From: Microcella pacifica
GTDB taxonomy: Bacteria > Actinomycetota > Actinomycetes > Actinomycetales > Microbacteriaceae
NCBI RefSeq assembly: GCF_009371975.2
Contig: NZ_VIKT02000014.1
Span: 1 to 64,000 of the forward strand
DNA: 64,000 nt
Reading direction: 5' to 3'
Part shown: positions 25,729 through 34,681 of the stretch, one piece after another
Numbering within the stretch: the first letter of the stretch is position 1
Layout of the letters: each line of letters opens with the position of its first letter
The notes under the pieces: generated by a model
The model's input: only the letters and a program-made list of their open reading frames with translations
The model's database searches: none
Told to the model about the DNA's origin: nothing
Made by a program: the position numbers and the translations under genes

Positions 25729-28272
25729 TCAGCCGCGCGCGTCGCGCTCCTGCGCCGCGATCGCCCGCTCGACGCCGGCGAGGTTCTCTGTCACGAGCCG
25801 ACGCAGGGCCGGGATGCCCGGGTTCGCGTCGAGCCACGCCCGAGTCGCCTCGACGAGCGTCTGGTTCGCGAGGGCGGCCGGGTAGAGGCCGAGCACGAGG
25901 TACTCGGCGATCTTGTAGCTGCGGTCGTTCCAGATCGACGTGAGCGAGGCGAAGTACGGCTCGACGATGCTCTCGAACGCACTCGGGTCGTTGGCGTGCT
26001 GCCAGCCGAGGCACGTCATGCGCACGATCGCGTTGGGCATGCTGTCGTCGCTCACGAGGTGGTCGAAGATCGCGCGCTTGCTCGCGGCATCGGGCAGGGC
26101 TGCACGAGCGCGCGTGGCGGCCTGCTGGCCGTTCGATGTGTTGTCCTTCGCGAGCGCCGCGTCGATGTCGTCGCCCGTCGCCGCGCCCACGAGCGCGAGG
26201 CCCTCGAGCAGCAGCCAGTCGAGGTCGGTGTCGATCTCGAGCCCCGGCAGGGTGATCGAACCGTCGCGCAGACCGGCGAGCACCTCGCCGTGCGCGGGCG
26301 TCGCCGCGAGGTTCGCGAAGTACTGCACGAACTGGAACTGCGCGTCACTGCCGGCCTCGGCGCCCTGGGCGAGCTGCCACAGCGCGTCGGCGACCTCCTC
26401 GATCGTCGCCGCACGCGTCGTCGGCTCGACGTAGGTGCGCGCGACCGCGGCGAGCTGCATGAGGGTCGTGCGAATGGTCGTCGACTCGGTCTCGGTCGCG
26501 ATGTTGTTCAGCACGAGGCGCACGTAGTCGCGCGCCGGAGTCTCGGCATCGCGCGTGGCATCCCATGCCGCGCCCCACACGAGCGCGCGGGCAAGCGGGC
26601 TCTCGATCGCCGCGAGGTGCTCGATCGCGACGGCGAGGGAGGCCTCATCGAGGCGGATCTTCGCGTAGGCCAGGTCGTCGTCGTTGAGGAGGACGAGTGC
26701 GGGGCGCGCGCGGCCGACGAGCTCGGGCACCTCGGTGCGCTCGCCATCGACGTCGAGCTCGTGGCGGTGTGTGCGCGTGAGCGCACCATCCTGCAGCTCG
26801 TAGAAGCCGATGGCCATGCGGTGCGGGCGGATCGTCGGGTAGTCATCTGCCGCGCTCTGCAGCACGGCGAAGCTCGTGATGGTGCCGTCAGCGTCGACCT
26901 CGAGCTCGGGGCGCAGGGTGTTGACGCCCGCGGTCTCGAGCCACTGCGTGCTCCATGAGCCGAGCTCGCGCCCGCTCGTCGTCTCGAGCTCGGTGAGGAG
27001 GTCCTTGAGCTCGGTGTTGCCCCAGGCGTGCTTCTGGAAGTACGCGGAGACCCCGTCGAAGAAGGCCTCGCGGCCGACCCACGCGACGAGCTGCTTGAGC
27101 ACGCTGCCGCCCTTGGCGTAGGTGATGCCGTCGAAGTTGACCTGCACGTCCTCGAGGTCATTGATGGTCGCGACGACGGGGTGGGTGGAGGGCAGCTGAT
27201 CCTGCTTGTATGCCCAGCTCTTCTCCATGGCCTGGAACGTCGTCCACGCCTCGGTCCACTCGGTGGCCTCGGCGGTCGCGATCGTCGACGCCCACTCGGC
27301 GAACGACTCGTTGAGCCACAGGTCGTTCCACCACTTCATGGTCACGAGGTCGCCGAACCACATGTGGGCGAGCTCGTGGAGGATCGTGACGACGCGGCGC
27401 TCCTTGATCGCGTCGGTGACCTTGCTGCGGAAGACATAGGTCTCGGTGAACGTCACCGCGCCGGCGTTCTCCATCGCGCCCGCGTTGAACTCGGGCACGA
27501 AGAGCTGGTCGTACTTGTCGAACGGGTACGGCACACCGAACTGCTCTTCGTAGTAGACGAAGCCCTTGCGCGTGATGTCGAAGATGTAGTCGGCGTCGAG
27601 GTACTCGAAGAGCGAGGCGCGCGCGTAGATGCCGAGCGGGATGGTGCGGCCGTCGCTGCTGACGAGCTCACTGTGGACGCTCTCGTAGGGGCCTGCGATG
27701 ACGGCGGTGATGTAGCTCGAGACGGGCTGGGTCGGCTCGAAGACGGTCGTCGCCGCGTCGCCGGCTTCGGTACGCGTGGCGACGGGATAGTTCGACACGA
27801 CGACCCAGTTCTGCGGCGCCGTGACGGTGAAGTGGAAGGTGGCTTTGAGGTCGGGCTGCTCGAAGACCGCGAAGACGCGGCGGCTGTCAGGCACCTCGAA
27901 CTGCGAATAGAGGTAGACCTCGCCGTCGACGGGGTCGACGAAGCGGTGCAGGCCCTCGCCTGTGTTGGTGTACTCGTGGTCGGCGACGACGGTGAGAACG
28001 TTGTGCTCGGCGAGATTCGGCAACTGGATGCGCGTGCCGTCGGCGACCTCGCTGGGGTCGAGCTGCTCGCCGTTGAGCTCGACGCTGTGCACGGTGCGGG
28101 TGATCGCGTCGATGAACGTACTCGTGCCGGCCGTCGCGGTGAACGTGACCGTCGACGTCGAGCGGAACACCTCGTCCCCGGTCGTGAGGTCGAGGGCGAC
28201 CTGGTAGCTCTCGGTCTCGAGAATGCTCTTGCGCTCGTGCGCTTCGGCGCGGGTCAGGTTGTCTCCGGGCAC
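25729..28272 (-). CDS. pepN: Aminopeptidase N (M1 family)
   Basis: An 847-residue zinc metallo-aminopeptidase that removes N-terminal residues from peptides in the cytosol. The substrate-binding GAMEN motif is at 265-269, the zinc ligands and catalytic Glu HELAH at 299-303, and the third ligand E322 in WLNESFAEW. The C-terminal half is the helical ERAP1-like domain. Length fits actinobacterial PepN. GTG start at 28272 with GGAGG upstream. It ends 35 bp from mscS, on the same strand. Confidence 0.96.
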   Translation of the reverse strand: MPGDNLTRAEAHERKSILETESYQVALDLTTGDEVFRSTSTVTFTATAGTSTFIDAITRTVHSVELNGEQLDPSEVADGTRIQLPNLAEHNVLTVVADHEYTNTGEGLHRFVDPVDGEVYLYSQFEVPDSRRVFAVFEQPDLKATFHFTVTAPQNWVVVSNYPVATRTEAGDAATTVFEPTQPVSSYITAVIAGPYESVHSELVSSDGRTIPLGIYARASLFEYLDADYIFDITRKGFVYYEEQFGVPYPFDKYDQLFVPEFNAGAMENAGAVTFTETYVFRSKVTDAIKERRVVTILHELAHMWFGDLVTMKWWNDLWLNESFAEWASTIATAEATEWTEAWTTFQAMEKSWAYKQDQLPSTHPVVATINDLEDVQVNFDGITYAKGGSVLKQLVAWVGREAFFDGVSAYFQKHAWGNTELKDLLTELETTSGRELGSWSTQWLETAGVNTLRPELEVDADGTITSFAVLQSAADDYPTIRPHRMAIGFYELQDGALTRTHRHELDVDGERTEVPELVGRARPALVLLNDDDLAYAKIRLDEASLAVAIEHLAAIESPLARALVWGAAWDATRDAETPARDYVRLVLNNIATETESTTIRTTLMQLAAVARTYVEPTTRAATIEEVADALWQLAQGAEAGSDAQFQFVQYFANLAATPAHGEVLAGLRDGSITLPGLEIDTDLDWLLLEGLALVGAATGDDIDAALAKDNTSNGQQAATRARAALPDAASKRAIFDHLVSDDSMPNAIVRMTCLGWQHANDPSAFESIVEPYFASLTSIWNDRSYKIAEYLVLGLYPAALANQTLVEATRAWLDANPGIPALRRLVTENLAGVERAIAAQERDARG

Positions 28273-28330
28273 GGGTGTGGCCTCCTTCGGCTGCAGGGCG
28301 ATGCGCGGTTCGTGGCCGCACCGGCCCAGC

Positions 28331-30280
28331 CTAGCGGCGCGTACCGTCGGGGCCGCTGATGGGGGCAGTCTCGGCGGGCTCGAGCGCGACGCGCAGCCAC
28401 GTGAACCCGTGGGCCGCGATCGTGAGCCCGCGACGGAGGTCGAGGCGCTCGCCGGTGAGCACGTCGAGCGCGCTCGAGGGCAGCCCTGAGAGCGTGAGCG
28501 GGTCGATGCGGGCGGGCTCGTCGCCGACGTTCGCGAAGCACACCACGAGGGTGTCGACGCCCTCGTGCGACCCCGGCCGTTGGTACCCCACGACGCTCGG
28601 CACCTTCGCGTCGAAGCCGATGAGGGTGCCGCCGGCGAACTCCGGCGTGCGGGCGCGCAGCTCGATGAGGGCCCGCAGACGCGAGTAGAGCATCCCGGGT
28701 TCGGTCGTCGGGTTCAGCCGCTGCGCGTAGCGGTCGGCGGGGTAGTGGGGGCGGTGCGCCCAGCGGCTGTCCTCCGCGTGGCCCGGTTCCTCGGCCCAGT
28801 CGGGGTCGTTGAGCTGCCCGACCTCGTCGCCGAGGTAGAGCAGGGGCACGCCGCCGGTCGAGAGCACGATCGAGTGGGCGAGCAGGATGCGGTCGAGCCC
28901 GCCAGCATCGCCGATCTCGAGGCCCGCGAGGGATGCCGTCGTGCCCGAGATGCGGCAGTCGCCCGTGGCCGGGTTGTCCTGGAAGGGGATGCCGCGGGCG
29001 AAGCTGCCGGGGAACCGCCCGACGTAGAAGTTGTTGAGGAAGCGCCGGTGCTCGAAGCCGTCGATGCCGAGCTCGGCGGCGTCCTCATCGGCGAAGGTCC
29101 ATCCGATGTCGTCGTGGCTGCGCACGTAGTTGACCCACGCCGTGCCCGGTGGCAGGGCGTGCCGGCGGTCGAGCGCCTGCTGCAGCAGACGGCCGTCGCG
29201 CGTCGCGAGCGAGTTCCAGATGAGCGCCATCTGCAGGGGGTTGTAGCTGAGTTGGCACTCCTCGAGCGAGATGTATTCGGCGACCTGGTCGGGGTGCACG
29301 ATGGCCTCCGACTTGAACAGCAGCGCGGGCGCGGCGATGCGGCACACGGCGTTGAAGGCCTGCAGCAGCAGGTGCGCTTCGGGCAGGGATTCGCTGCTCG
29401 TGCCGAGCTGCTTCCAGATGAAGGCGACCGCGTCCATGCGCAGAATCTCGACACCCTGGTTGGCGAGGAAGAGCATTTCGCCCGCCATGGCCCTGAACAC
29501 CGCGGGGTTGGAGTAGTTGAGGTCCCACTGGAAGGAGTGGAAGGTCGCCCACACCCAGCGCCCGCTGCCGTCCGGCATCGGGACGAACGAGCCGGGGTGG
29601 TCGTCGGGGAAGATCTCGCGAACCGTCTGCTCGTACTGGTCGGGCATCGTGCGGTCGGGGAAGATCCAGTAGTAGTCCTCGAACTCCTTCTCGCCGGCGA
29701 GCGCGCGCTGCGCCCACTCGTGCTCGTTCGAGGTGTGGTTGAAGATGAAGTCGACGACGAGGGCGATGCCGTTCGCGCGCAGGTCGGCCGCGAGCGCCGT
29801 GAGCTGCGCCATGTCCCCGAGTGCGGGGCTCACCTCGCGGTAGCTCGACACCGCGTAGCCTCCGTCGCTGTTCTCCTCGGGGGCCAGGAAGAGCGGCATG
29901 AGGTGCAGGTAGGTGAGGCCCAGTTCGCGGAAGTACGGGATGCGCGCGCGCACGCCCTCGAGATCGGTCGCGTACCGGTCCACGTAGCAGACGCCCCCGA
30001 GCATGCGGCCCGCGAGGAACCAGTCGGGGTCCTCCTCGCGGGTCGCGTCGAGCGCACGCAAGTCGGCGGGGCGCTCCTGCCAGGACTCGGCGAGCTGCAC
30101 GAGCAAGGCCGTCAGGTGCTGGTTCGTGCGGTCTGAGTCGCCGTAGACGCGCGTGAAGAGGCTGGTCAGGCGGGGCAGCTCGCGCTCGACGCGGGCGGTG
30201 AAGCGGGCCCACTCCTGCTCCGTGGTCTCGGGGCGGCGCACCTCGTCGAGCGCGCGCGGCCGGTTCTGCAGGGGCGGCAC
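28331..30280 (-). CDS. Amylosucrase-type GH13 enzyme
   Basis: A 649-residue alpha-amylase-superfamily enzyme of the GH13_4 (amylosucrase) type, which transfers glucose from sucrose to an alpha-1,4-glucan. Catalytic residues D283 (ILRMDAVAF), E325 (KSEAIVHP) and D390 (VRSHDD) fall within 3 residues of those of Neisseria amylosucrase (286, 328, 393). The N-terminal helical domain (about 1-90), which is special to this subfamily, is present. No signal peptide, so intracellular. GTG at 30280 with TAGACT 7 nt upstream on the minus strand. Related sucrose-hydrolase or trehalulose-forming activities cannot be excluded. Confidence 0.9.
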   Translation of the reverse strand: MPPLQNRPRALDEVRRPETTEQEWARFTARVERELPRLTSLFTRVYGDSDRTNQHLTALLVQLAESWQERPADLRALDATREEDPDWFLAGRMLGGVCYVDRYATDLEGVRARIPYFRELGLTYLHLMPLFLAPEENSDGGYAVSSYREVSPALGDMAQLTALAADLRANGIALVVDFIFNHTSNEHEWAQRALAGEKEFEDYYWIFPDRTMPDQYEQTVREIFPDDHPGSFVPMPDGSGRWVWATFHSFQWDLNYSNPAVFRAMAGEMLFLANQGVEILRMDAVAFIWKQLGTSSESLPEAHLLLQAFNAVCRIAAPALLFKSEAIVHPDQVAEYISLEECQLSYNPLQMALIWNSLATRDGRLLQQALDRRHALPPGTAWVNYVRSHDDIGWTFADEDAAELGIDGFEHRRFLNNFYVGRFPGSFARGIPFQDNPATGDCRISGTTASLAGLEIGDAGGLDRILLAHSIVLSTGGVPLLYLGDEVGQLNDPDWAEEPGHAEDSRWAHRPHYPADRYAQRLNPTTEPGMLYSRLRALIELRARTPEFAGGTLIGFDAKVPSVVGYQRPGSHEGVDTLVVCFANVGDEPARIDPLTLSGLPSSALDVLTGERLDLRRGLTIAAHGFTWLRVALEPAETAPISGPDGTRR

Positions 30281-30287
30281 GGGTGTA

Positions 30288-30293
30288 AGTCTA
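30288..30293 (-). promoter_or_regulatory. -10 box TAGACT of the amylosucrase gene
   Basis: On the minus strand TAGACT is followed by 7 nt and the GTG at 30280, with no ribosome-binding site between. Candidate leaderless start. Confidence 0.55.
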
Positions 30294-30328
30294 GGTCGGC
30301 GCCGGGGGAGCATCCCGCCCAGCACTGT

Positions 30329-30346
30329 GTTGTCCAGGTGGACAAC
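30329..30346. promoter_or_regulatory. Perfect inverted repeat, candidate operator
   Basis: GTTGTCC-AGGT-GGACAAC is a perfect 7-bp dyad. Its left arm contains TTGTCC, a -35-like hexamer 17 bp from GACGAT (30353-30358), which lies 6 nt before the ATG at 30365. A repressor bound here would block that promoter. The site resembles GntR- or TetR-type operators; no such regulator is encoded nearby. Confidence 0.65.
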
Positions 30347-30364
30347 GCGTGCGACGATAGAGGC

Positions 30365-31786
30365 ATGGCCACGACAGTCTTCGAGCGCGCCCGCCCCGAT
30401 GCCCGCCTCATCGCCGATGCCCTCGAGGGCTCGCGACTCTCCCCGTTCTGGCTCGAGGACCTGCCAGAACGGCCGGCGCTGCCGACCCTCGACGGGAGGG
30501 TGCATGCCGACCTCGCGATCGTCGGCGGCGGCTACACGGGGCTCTGGACGGCCCTGCTCGCGAAGGAGCGCGACCCGAGCACGCGCGTCGTGCTCGTCGA
30601 GGGCAAACGCGTCGGCTGGGCGGCGAGCGGCCGCAACGGCGGCTTCGTCGAGGCGAGCCTCACCCACGGCGAGAAGAACGGCGAGGCGCGGTTCCCCACC
30701 GAGCTCGAGACGCTTGACCGCCTCGGCATGGAGAACCTCGACGCGATAGAGAGCACCGTGCGCGATCGGGCCTGGGCCTGCGACTTCGAGCGCGTCGGCT
30801 CCTTCGCCGTCGCGACCGAGCCGTACCAGGTGGCCGAGCTCGCCGCGGCGCACGACGGCGAGACCGAGCGGTTCTACGACGACGCCGCCATGCGCGAGCA
30901 GGTGCACTCGCCCACCTACGAGGGCGGGCTGTGGTCGACGCGCGACACTGCGCTCGTGCACCCCGGCAAGCTCGCCGACGCGCTGCTGCGAGCGTGCCTC
31001 GATGCCGGCGTCGAGGTGTTCGAGCACTCCGCCGTCGGTGGTCTGCGTGCGGAGGCAGACGGGGTCGAGCTGAGCATCCTCGCCGGAGGGGTTCTGCGTG
31101 CCGACCGTGTCGCGCTCGCGACCAACGCCTTCCCCTCCCTCCTCAAGCGCTACCGTCTGCACACCGTGCCCGTGTACGACTACGTGCTCATGACGGAGCC
31201 CCTGACCGACGCGCAGCTCGCCTCGATCGGGTGGGAGGGGCGGCAAGGCATCGCCGACAGCGCCAATCAGTTCCACTACTACCGGCTGAGCGCCGACAAT
31301 CGCATCCTGTGGGGCGGTTACGACGCCATCTACCACTTCGGTGGGCGTATCAGGCCCGCGTACGACGACCGCCGCGAGAGCTTCGAGACGCTCGCGAGCC
31401 ACTTCTTCACGACCTTCCCGCAGCTCGAGGGCGTGCGGTTCAGCCACCGCTGGGCGGGCGTCATCGACACCTCCAGCCGGTTCTGCGCGTTCCACGCGAC
31501 CGCGCACGGGGGGCGCGTCGCGTACTCGGCGGGCTTCACGGGCCTCGGGGTCGCCGCGACGCGGTTCGCCGCCAACGTCATGCTCGACCAACTGGCCGGC
31601 GAGCAGACCGAACGCACCTCTTTGCGCATGGTGAACGAGCTGCCGCTGCCGTTCCCGCCCGAGCCCGCGACCTATCCGGCGGTGCAGTCGGTGCGCTGGG
31701 CGCTCGACCGCGCCGACCACCGCGAGGGTCGCCGCAATCTTTTCCTTCGCACGCTCGACGCAGTAGGGCTAGGGTTCGATTCGTGA
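30365..31786 (+). CDS. FAD-dependent oxidoreductase, gamma-glutamylputrescine oxidase-like
   Basis: A 473-residue DAO-family flavoenzyme resembling PuuB and other amine/amino-acid oxidases. Visible features are the dinucleotide motif VGGGYTGLWTALLAKE, the GRNGGFVEASLTHGE region after it and the C-terminal GFTGLGVAATRFAANVML block that closes the FAD site. It would oxidise a secondary amine or N-substituted amino acid, releasing H2O2. The ATG at 30365 follows a promoter with a dyad operator. Its stop overlaps the cupin start by 4 bp. Substrate unproven. Confidence 0.88.
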   Translation: MATTVFERARPDARLIADALEGSRLSPFWLEDLPERPALPTLDGRVHADLAIVGGGYTGLWTALLAKERDPSTRVVLVEGKRVGWAASGRNGGFVEASLTHGEKNGEARFPTELETLDRLGMENLDAIESTVRDRAWACDFERVGSFAVATEPYQVAELAAAHDGETERFYDDAAMREQVHSPTYEGGLWSTRDTALVHPGKLADALLRACLDAGVEVFEHSAVGGLRAEADGVELSILAGGVLRADRVALATNAFPSLLKRYRLHTVPVYDYVLMTEPLTDAQLASIGWEGRQGIADSANQFHYYRLSADNRILWGGYDAIYHFGGRIRPAYDDRRESFETLASHFFTTFPQLEGVRFSHRWAGVIDTSSRFCAFHATAHGGRVAYSAGFTGLGVAATRFAANVMLDQLAGEQTERTSLRMVNELPLPFPPEPATYPAVQSVRWALDRADHREGRRNLFLRTLDAVGLGFDS

Positions 31787-32130
31787 CCCGTCTACCGCTC
31801 GACGCCGCGACCGTGCTGCAGGCACTGTCCATCGAGCTCGAGCACGAGCCCGTCGACGCCGATCAGGTCGTCTCGGGCAGCCCGACGACCGGTATCGCGG
31901 CGCTCGCCGAGCTCGACGACATCGAGATCGGGGTGTGGGAAATCACCCCCGGCATCGTGACCGATGTCGAGGTCGACGAGGTGTTCGTCGTGCTCAGCGG
32001 TCACGCGACCCTGCGACGCGAGGACGGCAGCGAGTCTGAGCTCGTCGCCGGCACGGTCGGCCGTCTCGAGGACGGCGAGGAGACCGAGTGGGAGGTGCAC
32101 GAGACGCTGCGCAAGATCTACATCGCGTAG
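31783..32130 (+). CDS. Small cupin-domain protein
   Basis: A 115-residue single cupin barrel of the cupin_3 (DUF861) type. The VDEVFVVLSGHATLRREDG block is the first cupin motif, and GTVGRLEDGEETEWEVHETLRKIYI the second. Such proteins often accompany amine or polyamine oxidases and may bind metal or a small ligand. GTG start overlaps the oxidase stop (GTGA). TAGGGT 7 nt upstream might drive extra leaderless expression. Confidence 0.88.
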   Translation: MTRLPLDAATVLQALSIELEHEPVDADQVVSGSPTTGIAALAELDDIEIGVWEITPGIVTDVEVDEVFVVLSGHATLRREDGSESELVAGTVGRLEDGEETEWEVHETLRKIYIA

Positions 32131-32211
32131 CGCCCCGTTCGTGCGCCAACTAGCGCCGGCCAATATCCCGATCGGCCAGCGGTGGTCAGCATCCGTCCCT
32201 CTGACGGAGCT

Positions 32212-32988
32212 CTAGAACGTCGAATCCCCCCGGATGACGACGTCGCTGCCTCCGTCGACGAAGACGATCTGACCGCACAGGTGGGTGTTCTCGACACTCA
32301 CGAGGTAGGCGAGCAGGTTCGACACTGCCGCCGGTTCGGCGATGCCGTTGAGCGGCATCGGCACCATCTCGAGCAGGCCCTTCGTCGCCTCCTCGGTCGC
32401 CGTCAGGTCGGCCGTCATGGGCGTGCGGATGACGCCCGGCGCGACCGCGTTGAGCGGAATGCCCGCCCCCGCCCAGTCGCTTGTCGCCGCGTTCTGGCGA
32501 ATCCAGCGCACGAGCGCCCGCTTGGTCGAGCCATAGATGAGCGCACCTTGCTCGGCGTCGAGGAGCTCTTGCGTGCGGTGCAGCGCGGCCTTCTCGTCGT
32601 GCGCGAGGCACGCATCGACGAGCTCGTCGTCGACGGGGAAGAGCGAGGCCATGGATGCCGTGGCCACCGCTCGCGGAGCATCCGAGCCCGCCAGCAGCGG
32701 GCGCAGCCCCTCGAGTGTCGCGATGGCGCCGAAGTAGTTCACGGCGACGGTTGCGACGGATTCCGTCGCGAGCCCCGCGTTGGCGACAACGGCGTCGATC
32801 GTGCCGCCGCTGAGCCGCGTGACCTCGGCCACGAGGGCGTCGCGGCCCTCGTGCGTGGTGAGGTCGGCGGTGACGTCGGCGTCGTGCAGGTCGACCCCGA
32901 TGATGGTGTGGCCCTGGCCGCGCAGAAGCTCGGCGAGTGCGGCGCCGATGCCGCTCGCCGCGCCGGTGATGACGTAGGTGCGAGTCAT
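32212..32988 (-). CDS. Short-chain dehydrogenase/reductase
   Basis: A 258-residue NAD(P)-dependent SDR. The cofactor motif TGAASGIG is at the N-terminus, NAG follows in the middle, and the catalytic YGSTK supplies Tyr and Lys. The start ATG 32988 has AAGGAG upstream. Similar to 3-alpha-hydroxysteroid and other alcohol dehydrogenases, but substrate unknown. It converges with the cupin gene. The 81-bp gap between them contains only a weak CGCCGGCC/GGCCAGCG stem. Confidence 0.9.
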   Translation of the reverse strand: MTRTYVITGAASGIGAALAELLRGQGHTIIGVDLHDADVTADLTTHEGRDALVAEVTRLSGGTIDAVVANAGLATESVATVAVNYFGAIATLEGLRPLLAGSDAPRAVATASMASLFPVDDELVDACLAHDEKAALHRTQELLDAEQGALIYGSTKRALVRWIRQNAATSDWAGAGIPLNAVAPGVIRTPMTADLTATEEATKGLLEMVPMPLNGIAEPAAVSNLLAYLVSVENTHLCGQIVFVDGGSDVVIRGDSTF

Positions 32989-33065
32989 GAGGTGACTCCT
33001 TTCGTCTCGATGCGCCCCACGGTGTCACCCCTGCCCTCGCGCGTCCAGGGCCTTTCGTCCCGGCC

Positions 33066-33071
33066 TAGAAT
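33066..33071 (+). promoter_or_regulatory. -10 box TAGAAT of rpiB
   Basis: TAGAAT is followed by 7 nt and the rpiB ATG at 33079. It is among the closest matches to TATAAT in the window and suggests a leaderless transcript. Confidence 0.55.
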
Positions 33072-33078
33072 CGAGGCC

Positions 33079-33564
33079 ATGCGCATCCACGTCGCCACCG
33101 ATCACGCCGGCCTCGAGCTCAGTGCCACGGTGCGCGCCCACGTCGCGGCGCAGGGGCACGAGGTCGTCGACCACGGGCCGGTCGAATACGACGCTCTCGA
33201 CGACTACCCGAGCTTCTGCATCAATGCCGCCCGCGCCGTCGCGCGCGACCAGGCGGCCGGGGTGGAGGCGCTCGGCGTCGTCTTCGGCGGGTCGGGCAAC
33301 GGCGAGCAGATCGCGGCGAACAAGGTGCAGGGCATCCGGGCCGCGCTCGTCTGGAGCGAGGCGACGGCGAGCCTCGCGCGCGAGCACAACGACGCGAACG
33401 TCATCGCGGTGGGCGCGCGCCAGCACGCCGTCGACGAGGTTTTGCGCCTGATCGATGTCTTCGTCGCGACACCGTTCCCCGGTGAGGAGCGTCACGCGCG
33501 CCGCATCGCGCAGCTCGCCGAGTACGAGTCGACGGGCGCGATCGCCGGCCACGAGATCCACTGA
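33079..33564 (+). CDS. rpiB: Ribose-5-phosphate isomerase B
   Basis: A 161-residue isomerase of the pentose phosphate pathway, interconverting ribose 5-phosphate and ribulose 5-phosphate. The N-terminal HVATDHAGLEL and GSGNGEQIAANK motifs are clear. E76 sits where the E. coli enzyme has its catalytic Cys, as in mycobacterial RpiB, where Glu is the base. The GNGEQ form places it firmly with actinobacterial enzymes. The gene ends 7 bp before the glycosylase gene, so the two form an operon. Confidence 0.95.
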   Translation: MRIHVATDHAGLELSATVRAHVAAQGHEVVDHGPVEYDALDDYPSFCINAARAVARDQAAGVEALGVVFGGSGNGEQIAANKVQGIRAALVWSEATASLAREHNDANVIAVGARQHAVDEVLRLIDVFVATPFPGEERHARRIAQLAEYESTGAIAGHEIH

Positions 33565-33571
33565 CGCCGCC

Positions 33572-34573
33572 GTGCCCGAGGGTCATTCCGTTCATCGCAT
33601 CGCGCTGCAGTTCGCGCGGCACTTCGTAGGCGAGCGCGTGAGCACGAGCTCTCCGCAGGGCCGGTTCGTCGAGGGAGCGGGGCTCCTGGATGGCCGCACG
33701 ATGACGGCCTCGCGCGCAGTCGGCAAGCAGCTGTTCCTCGAGTTCGACGAGGCGCTCTACCTGCGCGTGCACCTCGGCATCTACGGGGCGTGGGATTTCG
33801 CCGGCTCGATCGAGCAGGATCCGGTCACGCGGTCGGCGCGCGGCCGCATGGGCCAGACGGGCCAGCACGGCGTCGTCGATGACGACGAGGATGCTCCGGG
33901 CACCGTCGTCGGCGAGCACGAGGATTCGCTCGCCTCGATCGGGGCGCCGCGCCGCGCCCGCCTGCGCATGGGCGAGGAGTCGAGCTCGACGGAGGCGCTC
34001 GAGTCGTTCCCCGCCGAGCCCGTCGGTCAGGTGCGCGTGCGCCTGCTCACCGAGCGTGCGGTCGCCGACCTGCGCGGCCCGACGGCGTGCGAAGTGCTGG
34101 ATGCCGCCGCCGTGCAGGAGGTCATCGACCGTCTGGGGCCCGACCCTCTTGTGGACGACCCCGACGAAGGGGAGGAGCGCATGCTCGAGCGCGTGCGCCG
34201 TCGCCGCGTGCCGATCGGCCTGCTGCTCATGGATCAGTCGGTCGTGAGCGGCATCGGCAACGTTTATCGCGCCGAGTTGCTGTTCCGGGCGCGGCTCGAC
34301 CCGCACACGCCCGGCGCGAGCCTGCCGGAGGACGTCATTCGCGAGCTGTGGCGCGACTGGCGGTACCTGCTCGGCGTCGGCGTCGAGACGGGCCAGATGC
34401 TCACGATGGACGGCCTCGACGAGGATGCCCAGCGGCGAGCCCGCCGCAGCCGCGCCGACCGGCACTGGGTCTACAAGCGGGAGGGCCTGCCATGCCGCAA
34501 CTGCGGCACGCACGTCGTGCTCGAGCTCGCCGCGGCCCGCAAGCTCTACTACTGCCCGTCGTGCCAGCAGTGA
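33572..34573 (+). CDS. nei: Fpg/Nei-family DNA glycosylase (Nei2-like)
   Basis: A 333-residue base-excision repair enzyme that removes oxidised pyrimidines or purines and nicks the AP site. After Met removal, P2 and E3 (PEGH) are the catalytic residues; K52 in VGKQLF is conserved. The H2TH domain has DQSVVSGIGNVYRAELL. The zinc finger is C308-x2-C311-x16-C328-x2-C331. The family is usually about 260-290 residues; here an acidic, Gly/Ser-rich insertion at about 82-148 lengthens the N-terminal domain. The GTG at 33572 is fixed by the catalytic Pro. Confidence 0.92.
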   Translation: MPEGHSVHRIALQFARHFVGERVSTSSPQGRFVEGAGLLDGRTMTASRAVGKQLFLEFDEALYLRVHLGIYGAWDFAGSIEQDPVTRSARGRMGQTGQHGVVDDDEDAPGTVVGEHEDSLASIGAPRRARLRMGEESSSTEALESFPAEPVGQVRVRLLTERAVADLRGPTACEVLDAAAVQEVIDRLGPDPLVDDPDEGEERMLERVRRRRVPIGLLLMDQSVVSGIGNVYRAELLFRARLDPHTPGASLPEDVIRELWRDWRYLLGVGVETGQMLTMDGLDEDAQRRARRSRADRHWVYKREGLPCRNCGTHVVLELAAARKLYYCPSCQQ

Positions 34574-34681
34574 CTCTGGAGCGGGCACTCAGCGATGGCG
34601 CGGGCGACCCCACGCGTGCGGGTAGTGTCGTCGCGGAACGCCACGTGACGATCTCCCGAGACCGGCCAGAGAGGACAGTGC

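Noticed and set aside
28565-30136. Plus-strand open frame opposite the amylosucrase gene
   Set aside because: No motif and antisense to a gene with three matched catalytic residues.
30281-31720. N-terminal extension of the amylosucrase frame
   Set aside because: Antisense to the amine-oxidase-like gene. The enzyme domain begins after GTG 30280, where a -10 box is also well placed.
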